A stretch of DNA of 64,000 nucleotides, from positions 7,189,414-7,253,413 of the forward strand of contig NC_134034.1 of the NCBI RefSeq assembly GCF_964204645.1. Direction: 5' to 3'. The position numbers were made by a program, and so were the translations under genes. Origin of the DNA: Tubulanus polymorphus. Lineage: Eukaryota; Nemertea; Palaeonemertea; Tubulaniformes; Tubulanidae. The notes below the pieces were generated by a model. The model worked only from the letters and a program-made list of their open reading frames with translations. It ran no database searches and was not told the origin of the DNA. Below, piece after piece: positions 41,869-54,391 of the stretch. The stretch's first letter is position 1; the number at the start of each line of letters is the position of its first letter.

Positions 41869-44484
41869 TTGAAATAAACTACTATCTCGAAGTTTCATTT
41901 TCGGACTTTTTATTATCATTGTGGGATTCTCTCCTCATCGCGTCAACACGGATATTGTGTTCTACCTATCGTGATAGTGAGTCATATATGGAACTTAGGC
42001 GTAGTCTACAGAAAGCAACCACATCCACGAATAACGCAGTCCTACTGATCGGAGGTGATTTCAACCTACCTGGTTGGGATTGGAAACAGAGAAAGATTAA
42101 ACCCGCGACAAAAAATATCCAAAATCACACAGACTTCCTTGATACCCTAGACGATAATGGCCTCACGCAATTGGTAGAAGAACAAACAAGAGGTGAGAAT
42201 ACTTTAGATCTTCTGATTACAAATGACCCAAATCTCTTTCTGAGAACCAAAACATTTCCTGGAATCTCGGACCATGATGTTGTGTTCTGCGAAATTGACA
42301 TCCAACCAAATTTTGTAAAACAGACCCCACGGAAAATTCTACTCTATGACAAGGCAAACTGGGCTTCCATTAAACAGGATATGAAGAAAACCTACAAAGA
42401 TGTCCAAAATCTATATACAAAAAACAAATCAGCAGAATCTATGTGGTCCACCTTCAAGACTCAGATTGAAAACAGTATCAAGATGAATATCCCAACCAAA
42501 AATGCCAAGAAAAGAGATGGACTGCCTTGGATCGACCAAAATCTACGTAGGCTTATCAAGAAAAGAAATCGACTACACAGAAAACTTAAAAAATCTGGTC
42601 ATCACACTCATAGACAACAATATAAGGAGTTGAAAAAAATTGTAGGCCTACAGAAAGAACTCAGACGCGCCCATTGGAAACACATAGAGAATATTGTCAC
42701 CCCAAGCACCAATGACGACTCTGGCCAATTTGGAGGACTTAAACGCTTTTGGACCTATGTCAAACACCGCAGGTCAACGGGATCAAACATTTCCCCACTT
42801 AGAAATAATGGCAATCTGTACAACACAGCCAAGGATAAAGCCAACATCCTCAACCAACAATTCAAGTCTGCCTTCACAAAACAAAGTTGCATGACTAAAG
42901 AGGAAATCCAAGCCAAAGTTAAAATGGATAGAATCTATCCAAAAATGGGGGATATAAACATACAAACTCGAGGAGTGGAGCAGTTGTTAAAAAATTTAAA
43001 ACCAGGGAAAGCAGCTGGACCAGATAACATCAAACCTCGGATCCTGAAAGAACTTGCCACAGATGTAGCCCCCATTCTCACATTAATATATCAAAGATCC
43101 TACAATAACTCGGAAGTACCGGAGGACTGGCGGAATGCAAATGTCACCCCAGTTTATAAAAAAGGTGATAAATTTAATGCAATCAACTATCGCCCGATAT
43201 CATTAACATCTGTTGTAAAATGATGGAACATATCATCACCTCTAACATCATGAACCACGGAAAGCGACAAGGAATCCTCTACCCACTTCAACATGGTTTT
43301 CGTAGAGGCCTCTCCTGTGAAACACAACTGGCAGAATTTATTGATGATGTAACATCCAACATAGACAACAGAAAACAAACGGACTGCATTGTGATTGATT
43401 TCAGTAAAGCCTTCGATAAAGTCAGCCACCAGCTACTCGTACACAAACTTGACCACTATGGGGTCTCCGGCAAAACAAATGCATGGATTGAGGGATTCCT
43501 TTCAGGAAGAAAACAGGCAGTCGTTATTGAAGGAGAGTCATCTGAAACAGTGGATGTTGAATCAGGAGTTCCACAAGGATCGGTTTTAGGCCCAAGTCTA
43601 TTCCACTTCTACATAAATGACATACCGCTGAATATAACATCTAAAATACGACTTTTTGCTGATGACACCATTGCCTACCTAGTTGTCTCTTCACAGAAAC
43701 ACGCAGGAGTGCTGCAACACGACCTCGATCTCCTCACTGAATGGGAAACTAAATGGAACATGGAATTCAACACAGACAAGTGCCATGTCCTCAGCATCAC
43801 AAGATGACGTCCCTACAAATACACCTATAAGCTCCGAGGTCATATCCTATCACATGTACAGACGGCAAACTACCTAGGTGTAACCATCACCAACAATTTA
43901 AAATGGACACCTCATATTGAAGAACTTTGCAAAAAGGCAAATCGAACGATTGGATTTCTGAAAAGGAATGTTAACATAAACTCGATACATGTGAAGGACA
44001 CAGCTTACAGATCACTGGTTAGACCCATAGTAGAATATGCGAGTAGTGTCTGGGACCCATATCTCCAGACTGACATACACCGATTGGAGATGATCCAACA
44101 TCGAGCTGCAAGATATGTCACAAATCGTCACCACAATAGATCCAGTGTAACAGATATGTTGTCCCACCTACAATGGCAGTCACTACAGGAAAGAAGAAGA
44201 CAGGCCAGACTCACACTATTGTATAAACTCGCCAACGAACAAACTTTGGTTGATACGAGCATACGCCTGGTTCCACCTGTCCGTAAAACTAGAGAATCGC
44301 ACTCGAAAGCTTTCCAAGTCAAGTTCTCCCGTACTGAAATCAAACGACAATCCTTCTATACCAGAACAGTTAGGGATTGGAACGCTCTACCTGCAGATAC
44401 TGTGTCAGCGGAGAGTATCGAAGCCTTTAAGACTCTTCTCTCCCACACCGCTTAGCTTAAAAACTCTTATTATTATTATTATTA

Positions 44485-44522
<38 letters not shown>

Positions 44523-44628
44523 TAATACTACATTTATTAGTAATGTCTGTATATATTTATTTGCGCATACCTATACACTGTGTTTCATCAACCAGTTGAT
44601 GTTGACAGATATCGGAAGAAGAAGAAGA

Positions 44629-44639
44629 ATCTGATTAAA
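44629..44639 (+). repeat. 11-bp target duplication, right copy (LINE)
   Basis: ATCTGATTAAA, directly after the GAAGAAGAAGAA tail. Confidence 0.85.
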
Positions 44640-45046
44640 TATATCTCAATAAATTTAATTGTATTGAATTGATAAAATTTCTTTTCTTGGCGTATTACTT
44701 TTCTTCATCAGAACATCTTTAAATAAATAGCTAAGTATGAAAATAATGCAAACTTATGTCACTTTCAGAGATGGTTGTGTTTAAAAACATGGGTTTTGCA
44801 AAGTTTTAATGTCATGACATTTCAGTGGAGGGTTAGAAACTTTGATTGACATCCGATATGGCCTTGTTGACGTCGCGAATCGGCGAATTTACACGTGATT
44901 TAGGGCCCAAAATAACAAAATATTAACCTAGAAAAAGTAAGTTTTTTGGGTCAAAAGTTACTGATTTTGCATCCCTAGACCTTCCTGATAATGAATATGC
45001 TGAAATAAAAATTTTTGGGAGGGGGGTACGAAAGTGCAATAGCGCC

Positions 45047-45055
45047 GTATTTGTT
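45047..45055 (+). repeat. 9-bp target duplication, right copy (MITE)
   Basis: GTATTTGTT, identical to 39635-39643. Confidence 0.85.
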
Positions 45056-45179
45056 TCCGCTATTTTACCTTACATCGTCACTGATTGGCTAATTTACGCC
45101 GCCCTGGCGCACAGAGGTGCGCGACTTAGAAAATTCAAGGAAAGTGTGGGGAACGGAGTTAGAGAAATTAGCGCGGACA

Positions 45180-45233
45180 GAGCGAGACTCGAACCCGGGC
45201 CAGTAAATTACTAGCACAGCTTCATACCACAAA
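45180..45233 (-). repeat. tRNA-like fragment, probably SINE-derived
   Basis: The minus strand reads GTGGTATGAAGCTGTGCTAG then CCCGGGTTCGAGTCTCGCT, with a D-arm-like and a T-arm-like piece at tRNA spacing. The acceptor stem does not pair, so it is not a functional tRNA. Confidence 0.3.
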
Positions 45234-45720
45234 AGTCTATTTATTTTTGATTTCCCACGATCTTTTTGGGATATTTCGCTTTATTTTGGGTGTGCATACA
45301 TAGGCCTAGGTCTTAATCGAATCAGCCCAGTTGTGCAGTCCATATATATCATCGATTTTATGTCCATTTTACACTGTTAAGAAGGATTAATGAATATTCT
45401 CGAGCTTTAAATCGGCGAGAAAGACCGCCATTTTGTTCGTTTTTGCTTATATCTTTATGCAAATGAGGCATTGCACACATGCGCAATGAGGCGGGGATCT
45501 GCATAAATTATATCATGAAGCAGCTGCTTGTCGCCAAGAGACCAATCAACGACTCACAATATTACCCTAGAAAGCTGTTTTAGTAAATAAACATGGCTTT
45601 CAAAAGAATGCGGTTTGGAAATGATTTAGGCCTATGGCCTATGATAGCGCAACCATTGCGGCCGTGGCCACGTAGTGAAACATGTGCGAGCAATGTACTC
45701 TCCCCATAAAAAATAAACTT

Positions 45721-46690
45721 AAGATGGCCGAATGGCAGCCATTGTTGTTCGCCAAAATCAGCACTTTTTAGCCCACTTGGGACTTTAGTCCCAGCGGGCT
45801 ATTGCGTTCACTTTTCTTCCGTCCGTCCGTCCGTAGACGGAATCCAGTTATTTTGGAAGTTTTGAAGACGCTTCAATGTAATGTCTAGATATTTGGGTTA
45901 CACATGTATCTACCCTAGGCACATCTTCAGCCCAAAAACTGGCCCTGTCAGGATCAAGATGTCCGACTGGCAGCCATTGTTGTTCGCCAAAATCAACACT
46001 TTTTACACATTTTTGAACTTTTTGAGGGAAATTTTGCAGATCAATTTGCTTTGATCAATTACCTTGATCTTTCGGATGTATGTGAATCCCCCCAGGGCCC
46101 ATCAGCATGACAAAAATTGGGTCGATCGGACTCAAGTTGGCCGTCCTATGACCTTTTTAGTGCCCAAAAATGTCAATTTTGGCCAGAATTCTAGGTCCTG
46201 TAGCTTCCTACTGGTTTGCCATTTCTCATTGCAATTTGTGATGGGTATTCTTTGAAAAGGGATGTTTTTACCTGAGACAGGTATTTTTGATCAGCCAATG
46301 ACGCAATTAGCGGCCATCTTGGTGTCATCAGTACTCATTCGTAGGTGGGAAAAAGTTTTTCCACATTAAATTGATACCTAAGCATATTGTGTTTCTATAT
46401 TCAATTGGAAAGTTGTAGCCCATAACGTTTTCTATGATTTTGGTGAGTTTCAAGGTCATTGGTTTTTGTATGTGGCCACCAGGGGGCGTTGAATAATACA
46501 ATAACTTAGTATTTCTATATTATATTTGTACATATGCATATTTTGTTACCACAATCAATTGCAAAGTTGTAGCTCATGACATCTTCCATGATTTTTGTGA
46601 GATTTAAGGACATTAGATATTCTATATGGTCACCAGGGGGCATTGAATAGTAGAATAACTTTGTATTTCCTTATTAGATTGGTACCCAGG
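45721..46690 (+). repeat. Dispersed repeat family B, copy 2
   Basis: Contains the head CCCACTTGGGACTTTAGTCC CAGCGGGCT (a hairpin), CCGTCCGTCCGT, the shared body and two tandem units with CACCAGGGGGC. The first 50 bases duplicate part of the body. Confidence 0.8.
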
Positions 46691-47362
46691 AAGAAAGTCA
46701 CTCTAAATATTTGGATGGATATATAAAAGCTGTGGGTACTGGAGTGTGTAATGGGTAGGGTAGTGTGATCTGTGTACATTTGTGGCCAGCACACAGATCA
46801 CATTGTTCAATGGGGTTTGGTTCAGGACTCTAGAGATTTTCAACACCACGAAAGTAACGTGTAATAAATGATGACTTGAATTGCATGACTACCTACCACT
46901 CCTCATTATTGTTTGAAAAGTAAACGTTCCGCACTGACTAAAAATTAGTAATAACATTTTAGAAATGGCCAGAATTTTAACTTAGGTTCTATCTCATTTT
47001 TATTTTACAATTGCGATTGGTATAATTTTTTTTTAAACGGCCGTTAAGGCTTCATGTTTCGTCTGTAATTCACTGCAAATAGTTACGCAACTACGCACAT
47101 TTCAGTGTTTTTGGCAGCTGTACACTCAATCGGCACCGTTTGTGACTAGCTTCACTGCGGAATTATCATTAATTAACATCGCCATATCACATCATCAACT
47201 TATATTGTGCCTTAAAAGGCGCAACCGCGTGACACGTGGTTTCCATACCCCCTTCTACATGCAAAATGTATGATATATTACTTTCCAACCTTGTTAGACA
47301 TTGTAGGCCGTCTGGTGTCGCCATTTGCTGATAGGAAAATGAGTTAGAATGCTTCACTGAAA
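46691..47362. other. Non-coding
   Basis: No gene or repeat recognised. Confidence 0.3.
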
Positions 47363-47871
47363 TCAATACTTGACTATTCTATTCACTATAGCTGGTTTAT
47401 TCAAATCGGTCGCTAGCGACCGATTGCCAGTTAAAGGGTTAAGGCAAGAACGGATTTGTTCCCGTCGTATAAGCGATATGTCTCTAGAGGCATGGCCTAA
47501 TATAGCCGTAGCGTCAGCCAATTTCCTGATTATTTCATTGTTATCCGATTTTCGCCCCTCTTTCGAGTTCAATATAGAATCGGTGACCTGGAGTATTCCG
47601 TATGTGGCCTTAAGCACACATTTTTGAACATTTATGAAAGTTTCAGGTCTTTGCCCTTAAAACCTCTAGGCATTTTTCTCCAGATTTCTTGGTTTACTTT
47701 TGGGGTAGTAAGGTTCTCGCAATTATACGGCCTGTTATAGTACTTCAATTTCTCTTTTAAGAGATCAAAATTTAGTGCTTTCGTTAAGCATTTAGTAGCA
47801 ATTTCTGCTAATTTTGCTGAGATATTTGGCCCTATGGGCTCGTCATCATATTCATCATCTATGGTTGACAA
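47363..47871 (-). pseudogene. DIRS-like retroelement ORF1 (gag-like) remnant
   Basis: IGPNISAKLAEIATK, YNRPYNCENLTTPKVNQEIW, then after a frameshift near 47625 LADATAILGHASRDISLIRR EQIRSCLNP. This pattern (a P-K-V-N-x-E-I-W motif and a late L-L-G-H-A-x-x-x-I-x-x-R-R-E-x-I-x-x-x-L motif) matches the ORF1 proteins of DIRS-like elements in cnidarians and fish. Only part is present; no RT or tyrosine recombinase was seen nearby. Confidence 0.5.
47404..47425. repeat. Perfect 22-bp palindrome
   Basis: AATCGGTCGCT followed directly by its inverse AGCGACCGATT. Confidence 0.95.
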
Positions 47872-48191
47872 TATCTGCTCACAGCCATCATCGGGCGCTT
47901 CGTCCCCTCCTTTTCTTCGTTGGAGTTTATTAATATGGCAGCATCGTCTGCCTCATAGTCGCTACCTCACAGGTGCTCGCGTACTAATACATTCGTAAGT
48001 AGTTCATAGATGCTGGGCAGTTCGTGGTTTACGCTGACAAGGAGAGTATCTTATGTATTTTAGCCTTCAGCAGCTGAGCTATACAAATTTGGGCGATTTG
48101 TTGTAACCCCCTTGACCCCTTACGCTACCGGCCTGGTCAGGGGTGCGCCTCTTTCATATACCGGGTACTGTTAAACATTTATCATCTAGCA

Positions 48192-49200
48192 GTCAGTTTT
48201 TAGCCCACTTGGGACTTTAGTCCCAGCGGCCTATTGCGTTCACTTTTTGTCCGTCCTCCGTCCGTCCGTAAACGGAATCCAGTTATTTTGGGAAGTTTTG
48301 AAGATCTTTCGAGGTAATGTCTTGATATTTGGTTTATACATGTATCTACCCTAGACACATCTTCAGCCCAAAAACTGGCCCTGTCAGAATCAAGATGGCG
48401 GACTAGCAGCCATTGTTGTTCGTCAAAATCAGCACTTTTTACGCTTTTTGAACTTTTCGAGCAAAATTTTTAGGACGCTTAAATCAATTACCTTGATCTT
48501 TTGTATATATTTGAATCCCCCAAGGGCCCATCACCGTAAGAAAAATTGGGACTCAAGATGGCCGTTCTATGACCTTTTTAGTGCCCAAAAATGTCAATTT
48601 TGGCCCATATTCTGAGTCCTGTAGCTTCCTACTGGTGTGCCATTTCTCATTGCAATTTGTGAAGGGGATTCTTTGGAAAGAGATGTTTTATACCTGAGCC
48701 AGGTATTTTTGATTGGCCAATTATGACGCGATTGGCGGCCATCTTGGTATCATCAGTATTCATTCGTAGGTGGGAAAAAGTTTTTCCACATTATATTGAT
48801 ATGAAGCATATTTTGTCACCACAATCAATTGCAAAGTTGTAGCTCATGACATTTTCTATGATTGTGATGAGTTTTAAGGGCATTAGTTATTCAATATGGT
48901 CACCAGGGGGCGTTGAATAGTAGAATAACTTAGTATTTCCTTATTAGATTGGTACCTAGGCATATTTTGTTACCGTGATCAATTGCAAAGTTGTAGTTTA
49001 TGACAAGTTCTATTACTGTGGTGAGTTTCAAGGTCTTTGGGTTTTGCATATGGTCACCAGGGGGCATTGAATAGTAGAATTACTTAGTGTTTCCATAGTA
49101 AATTGATAACAAAGCATATTTTGTTATCACAATCAATTACAAAATCGTAGCTGCTGACATTTTGGTATATGGTCACCAGGGGGTGTTGAATATCCGATTT
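48192..49200 (+). repeat. Dispersed repeat family B, copy 3
   Basis: Same head and body as 45721-46690, then three tandem units of about 120-155 bp, each with GGTCACCAGGGGGYRTTGAA. Confidence 0.8.
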
Positions 49201-50861
49201 TTTAATCTTCATTAATTTATTCATTCTTTATGACATCTCCCTCCAAAATCGGAAGAATTGTATCCTTAGAAGCTTTTGATCATGATTTTTAATGACTTTG
49301 CAAAACCACCTGTCGCAGTATATTTCCTTTTAAAAATATACCTTGCTCAGTTTTAATATCTATTAAAACTTAAAAATTCTGAATTGAATTGAAGACTGGT
49401 TCCCTGTCTCTTCAAAGAGCCAGGGGGCGGTAGTCTAAGGTGGCAATAAACTTTATCGGATGATCGTAATTTTGAAGGAAATGCAAATTATTCTTGCTTA
49501 ATGTCTTTATTATTTTAAAAAGAAAAATCGTGGCTCCTATCTAATTTCATGTTCGCTTCTCTTCACCTGAAGTCTCTCAAGTTAGTCACGTTTTTTCTTG
49601 CAGCTGTAAATTTTCTATGCAAAATCATTTCAACACAATCCGATAAGTAATCTAGCAATTATCAACATAATGATAGATTCCGTTAAGACACTACAATATT
49701 CAAATAACCAAAAGCTTGCACGAACCTGGTCCACGTCTACAATAAAACCATTCCGATTCCCAGTCAACATGTGTAACATTTCATGTAACGATGTAAGACA
49801 ACACCGATCTCTTAGCTCTTTATTAAGTAATCAGTTCAAAGTTTGATTAATTCTACTACAGAAATACAAAACCACCAAGCAAGCTTTCAGTACAACCATG
49901 TCAGCAAGCCCATTTTTAAGAATTTCTTTCTTGTTTCATGTAGTGTGATGTGTGGGGAAGCTAAGATGGGCTTGTGTTTTCATGTAAGGATATATTAACA
50001 GAAAATGAACATTATCGCCACGTAGCCACGTAGCCTATACCATGTTAACTATTTTAAAACTTGTTACATCGTTCCAATGTAAATCTTTCTGTAAAACTTT
50101 GAATACTGAATCATTCTTCTTCTACTGTGTCATGAAGGTATTAGGCCCGTGGGCCTCTTGTTTCTGTCTTTGTCAGTAGGCCAAAGTCAGATTCTTAAGA
50201 CACTTCGAAGTATCCACATATGCGCGTTTGTCAAAGGGGCATCCTCTGGGTGCCCTTCGCCTGTCTAATATGTATTATATGTAATAGATGAAATCTAAGT
50301 GACAGACGCCTCGTCACAGCTTAAAGGGTAACTGACACTTTCTTTAAAATTTTCTACTTTTTACATTAAACAATAGATAATGGTATACAATAAGGCTATG
50401 TGATTTCATAGTTGGAAAAATCTTTTCAATCTAGTCAGAATTCATGATTTAGATGTTCGGGCACCTGTTCGGTGTATACATTGCTTCTGCTGAAGGCGTG
50501 GTACTGTGTTTAGAATCCATAGGGAAACTATTGTTCTGAATTCAACCAAAGTTTGATTGAAATCTGTTGACAATTCCCAAAGATATACAACTTTTACTAA
50601 TATTTTCAATTGTTTCTGAACTAAGAAATTGATCATTTGGTCACCATTTGATCTTAAATGACCTTCAGTTCATTTTCTAATGAAGACTATGGCTGAGTAG
50701 TGTGATTTTCAGCGAACAAATGCCTTCAAAATTTTGTACGGCTTGGTGGATTTTAGTTCTGTAAATTGCTACGATCTTATATTTAATCCTTCTTTCATTT
50801 AGATCTTTTAAATTGTTTCTATCGTGTTTTGAGAATTTCAACTTGAAAACCCTACCACAAA
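49201..50861. other. Non-coding
   Basis: No supported gene; short ORFs lack family resemblance. Confidence 0.3.
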
Positions 50862-51195
50862 CACTTGGGACTTTAGTCGCATCAATGGATTTTCTTGTTC
50901 TTTGGTTCATAACATATTTTTTCCTTAGATACATCTTCTTCCAACTGGCCCGATCAGAATCAAGATTGCAACCATTGTTGTGTGCCATTGTTGTTTGCTA
51001 AAAGGTGCACCTTTTACATATTTTTGAAGCTTCTTAGAGGTAATTTTGAGAACTCTTTGATCAATTATCTTGATCTTTCGCATGTGTTTGTATCTCCCCA
51101 TGATGCATCAGCATAACGAAAATTGGGTTATTGCATGTGACATGGCTGCCCTTTGACCTTTTTGTGTCCAAAAAGGTAATTTTAGCCCACAATTC
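50862..51195 (+). repeat. Dispersed repeat family B, diverged copy 4
   Basis: ACTTGGGACTTTAGTC, GATACATCTTC, AACTGGCCCGATCAGAATCAAGA and ATCAATTATCTTGATCTTTCG follow the same order as in the other copies. Confidence 0.6.
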
Positions 51196-52079
51196 CAAGA
51201 AATTGGAACAAAATCAGTTGTAAAGAGTAAAATTTTGTCGATATAACGCCTGCCACTTGGAAAATTTGTTAAGAGTGAAGGAACCTGAACGGCCTGCGTG
51301 GACTCAGGCCAGGACACTACTCAAACTATTCAACAATGGAATTGAGAAAATTAACAATTCAACCCAGCCTTCATATTTTTATCAACTGGAATTTATTATT
51401 TTATTATTGATTATCGAAAACAAAAGTTTTTGGAAGATATGTTGAAATGTTTGAAAATCTTAAAAAATGAACATCGTTGTTTCATTTAGTGGATTATATA
51501 TAAAACATTGCAGATCACCTTGTCTATCATGCCACTTGTATGCAAAACGGCGGAGAAAATGGTGGCATCTGACAGAATTTGAGGAGAAATTGATTAATTT
51601 CTCAAAAAATGTTGGTTAGTCGCTCTAAGCCTTCATTATTTTGGGCTTATAAATGAACCTATCCCTCAAATATCTTATTCTTATAGGTCAACTTATGATT
51701 CTGGAAAATTGGTCGAGCTACAAAAAATCTGATCCAAATCAAGGACAATGGCTCAGGATTTAACTGACGATATTTTTGACGACAAATGCCACGATTTAGA
51801 TATAGCCAACAGGAACTGGAAGAAAAACAAGGATACACACACAAATGTAGGTCTAGTGACTGTTTGATCTCTGCTTGATTTTCAATCCTGTTATGATTTA
51901 GATCTGCAGTCAACCTTTACCCTAGTCTTTTTGTATGTGGTCAACTCGTACCCAGTTTTGAATTTTAATGTAGGGTAATTTCACATAATTTCCGAAGGTC
52001 CCTTAAGTTCAGTACCTTCGGCTGCACAGCATGGAAACTTGATGCCACCTTGACCTTACTAAGTATGCGAATGCGAATC
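51196..52079. other. Non-coding
   Basis: No gene recognised. Confidence 0.3.
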
Positions 52080-52185
52080 CGGGTCATAATACCTCTGCCC
52101 AAAATACCTCCACCCAAATATCCTACACCCAGAATCCCTCCACCCAGAATACCCTCATATGTGACCAAAATACCTCCCGGCCCTA
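52080..52185 (+). repeat. Left arm of inverted pair around a Penelope-like element
   Basis: GGTCATAATACCTCTGCCCA, then repeated AATACCTCCACCCA-type units; inverted at 55018-55125. Confidence 0.75.
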
Positions 52186-52559
52186 GATCTAATGGGTTTA
52201 TGCCTGAAGGACAAAAATTAGAACCTTAGAATGAATATTTGGTTCCCCCCCACGTTTGAATTTACAGGGAATTTCCGATGTCAGTCGTCTCCCAGTTTGA
52301 TTTAGCCTTGTTATCCAAACGATTGTTTGTATCCAAGTCAACTTTCCGCTTAAATGACTTTTAAGTTTCGTTAGTTTTCTGTTGGTTTCTGATAGATCGT
52401 TCTTCAATATATCAATCTGATTCTTATTCCAATTATTATTTCCAATTTAATGTTCTCGAGTTTCGCGTATGCTTTTAATTTCGGAGGTCAGAATAATAAG
52501 AATAATAAGAATCCTGGAAAGACCAACGGAATCCAGCACCTGATTGCTTGATCAACCAG

Positions 52560-54391
52560 AGCAAATATAAATTATGGATTAAAACATGTCCTCCCAAAAA
52601 ACATCAGCGAGATTGATATCAAATTCCGCATGGAAAAAGCTGTGTTCTTTAAAAATCGCTCAATCGTGGGCGGTGAACCAAATAACTAAGTTACCTCGTT
52701 CCTTGAAAATCCGAGACATGCAACAGTTTCCTTCGTAAACAGTGCCAAATTACTTTGCGGTTCAAAATCAAATAGACGTTTCCACGAAATAATCGACAAA
52801 TTAAGAAAGAACTCGGATATCAAAATTTGTTCCTTCGATAAAGGGAACGGGATTGTAATCATAGAATCGGCGGAGTATTTTAAGAAATTGGATAATATTG
52901 TATCGGACACTTACAAATTTTCCGAAATAAACAGGGGCCAGAAGAACCACCCAGTGATAACCGTTGAAAACAAAATTTGTGCATTCCTGAGGAAAAATGT
53001 AAAACCATTTGTTAATACGGAAACTTTCGATGATATTTATCCGGGCGGTAGTCAACCAGGGAAATTATATGGACTCTGTAAAGTGCACAAAGAAAACTAT
53101 CCATTTAGACCTGTAGTTTCTATGTTAGGTACAGCGTAATATAAATTAGCTAAATATCTTGACCAAATCATTAAACCTCACATACCATCCAACAACATGC
53201 TTTCGAGTACCTGGGAATTTTTGGATAAACTCAAAACATTCTTATTCAAGCCTTCAGACCTTTTGATTAGTTTCGATGTAGTTTCACTTTTCACCAATGT
53301 ACCTCTCAAAGAAACTATAGATATTATTTCTGATTATGTCTATAATTCAGATTCCAAACCATTATATAGTAAAGCGGTATTTAAAGAACTTTTAAAATCT
53401 TCCTCTTCTGGTATTTTCATGTAAAACAATCGTTTGTTCCGTCAAGTGGATTTCGTCACCATGGGCAGCCCTCTAGGTCCCTCGTTTGCAAATTTCTGCC
53501 TGGCACACTTAGAAAACCGCTTATTGACTGAATCAAAATCCAAGCCAGCCCTATACTTGAGATATGTAGATGATGTATTTTGTGTATTTAGAGATCATTC
53601 CACATATCTAAAGTTCTTCAAACAATTTAACGATTTACATTCTTGTTTAGAATTCCCTTTCGAATTTGGTCCTAACATTCTACCCTTCCTAGATACTCAA
53701 ATAGAAACTCCTTTAGAAATAGGAAAAAATTTTATATCAAGTGTCTACCGAAAATGTTCAAATACTGGTCTTTTACTCAACTCCGATGTGTCCATGTAAG
53801 TGGAAAATAGGTTTAGTTAATTGTATGTTATTTAGATCTTACAATATTTGTAACAATTGGCAGGTTTTCACTAAAGAATTAGATTGTCTCCGTGATATGT
53901 TTTGCCGTAATGGTTACTCAGGCAGGGTGTTTGATAATTGTGTCAAACGTTTTCTGGATTCCAGATTTACGCCGGGTAATAAACAGATTGAACGCGATGA
54001 AGTTTCTCAATTTTTCTCAATTCCATATGTGGGCTACCCCTCCATACTATTTGCCCGTAAGATCAGAAATTTGTTCAAATAATATTATTGCATTGATCTC
54101 AAGTGCTCATTCACTACCACAAAGATTAAGAATTTCTTCTCATTGAAATGTCCTACTCCTAAATCCCTTAAGGCTAATGTTGTATACAAATTCAATTGTT
54201 TATGTGATGTAAACGTTTCCTACATAGGAAAAACACAACGACATCTAGCTACGAGAGTTAAAGAGCATCGGACAAACAAATCCACTATAGGACAACATTT
54301 ATCTATCTGTTCCACTTGTAGTCAGGACTTCAATGAAAACAAATTCAAGATTTTAGACAAAGCTAACTCAGACTTTGAATGTAAAATCTGA
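52560..54391 (+). pseudogene. Penelope-like reverse transcriptase with GIY-YIG endonuclease, broken
   Basis: Readable in several frames: KAVFFKNRSIVGG, SFDKGNGIVIIES, GKLYGLCKVHKENYPFRPVV, then a stop; ISFDVVSLFTNVPLKE; a stop after SGIFM; VTMGSPLGPSFANFCLAHLE; LRYVDDVFCVF (motif C YVDD); FLDTQIETP. The GIY-YIG part is at 54143-54391 (YKFNCLCDVNVSYIGKTQRH LATRVKEHR). At least three in-frame stops and several frameshifts are present. RT domain order is that of Penelope-like elements. The 3' region (TTGAGAAGGGGTATATGTTA TCCCGAAAAGGTCG near 54610) has a stem followed by CGAAA, comparable to the ribozyme-like motif of the other copy. Confidence 0.85.

Larger units (their letters stand above)
40191..41970. 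mobile_element. Penelope-like insertion, two partial copies head to head
   Basis: The 3' parts form inverted arms of about 437 bp (40189-40625 and 41501-41938). The left half codes on the minus strand, the right half on the plus strand, meeting near 40925. A 32-bp stretch (41939-41970) between the right arm and the target duplication is not explained. Inverted, partial copies are known for Penelope-like elements. Confidence 0.8.
39860..44455 (+). pseudogene. LINE ORF2 (AP endonuclease and reverse transcriptase), interrupted
   Basis: The endonuclease starts at KNKQVPLKNLLEQLNPDIVI (TETWTD motif), stops at the Penelope-like insertion after SDSES, and resumes in the same frame at 41986 (YMELRRSLQ). 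[11 protein letters not shown] and GISDHDVVF complete the endonuclease. RT motifs are [38 protein letters not shown] and LFADDTIAYL. Lesions: a one-base loss near 43216 and a TGA at 43805-43807 where the frame then continues (consistent with CGA to TGA). The C-terminal part (HRLEMIQHRAARYV, VRDWNALPADTV) ends at 44455. It would reverse-transcribe its RNA at nicked target DNA. Confidence 0.85.
39858..44628 (+). mobile_element. CR1/Jockey-type LINE, 5'-truncated, carrying a Penelope-like insertion
   Basis: Begins just inside the endonuclease domain and ends with (ATT)n, a conserved 3' tail and GGAAGAAGAAGAA, flanked by an 11-bp duplication. Interrupted by 40191-41970 plus a 15-bp duplication. 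Without that insertion the LINE is about 3.0 kb. Confidence 0.85.
39644..45046 (+). mobile_element. MULE-like MITE, second copy, split by a LINE
   Basis: 39644-39857 matches the left part of the MITE at 25800 and 44640-45046 matches the rest; together 621 bp. Ends are GACGCTATTGCACTTTCGTA and TACGAAAGTGCAATAGCGCC. The host is duplicated as GTATTTGTT on both sides. Confidence 0.85.

Noticed and set aside
51659-51913. Minus-strand 84-codon ORF
   Set aside because: No family resemblance, flanked by stops in non-coding repeat context.
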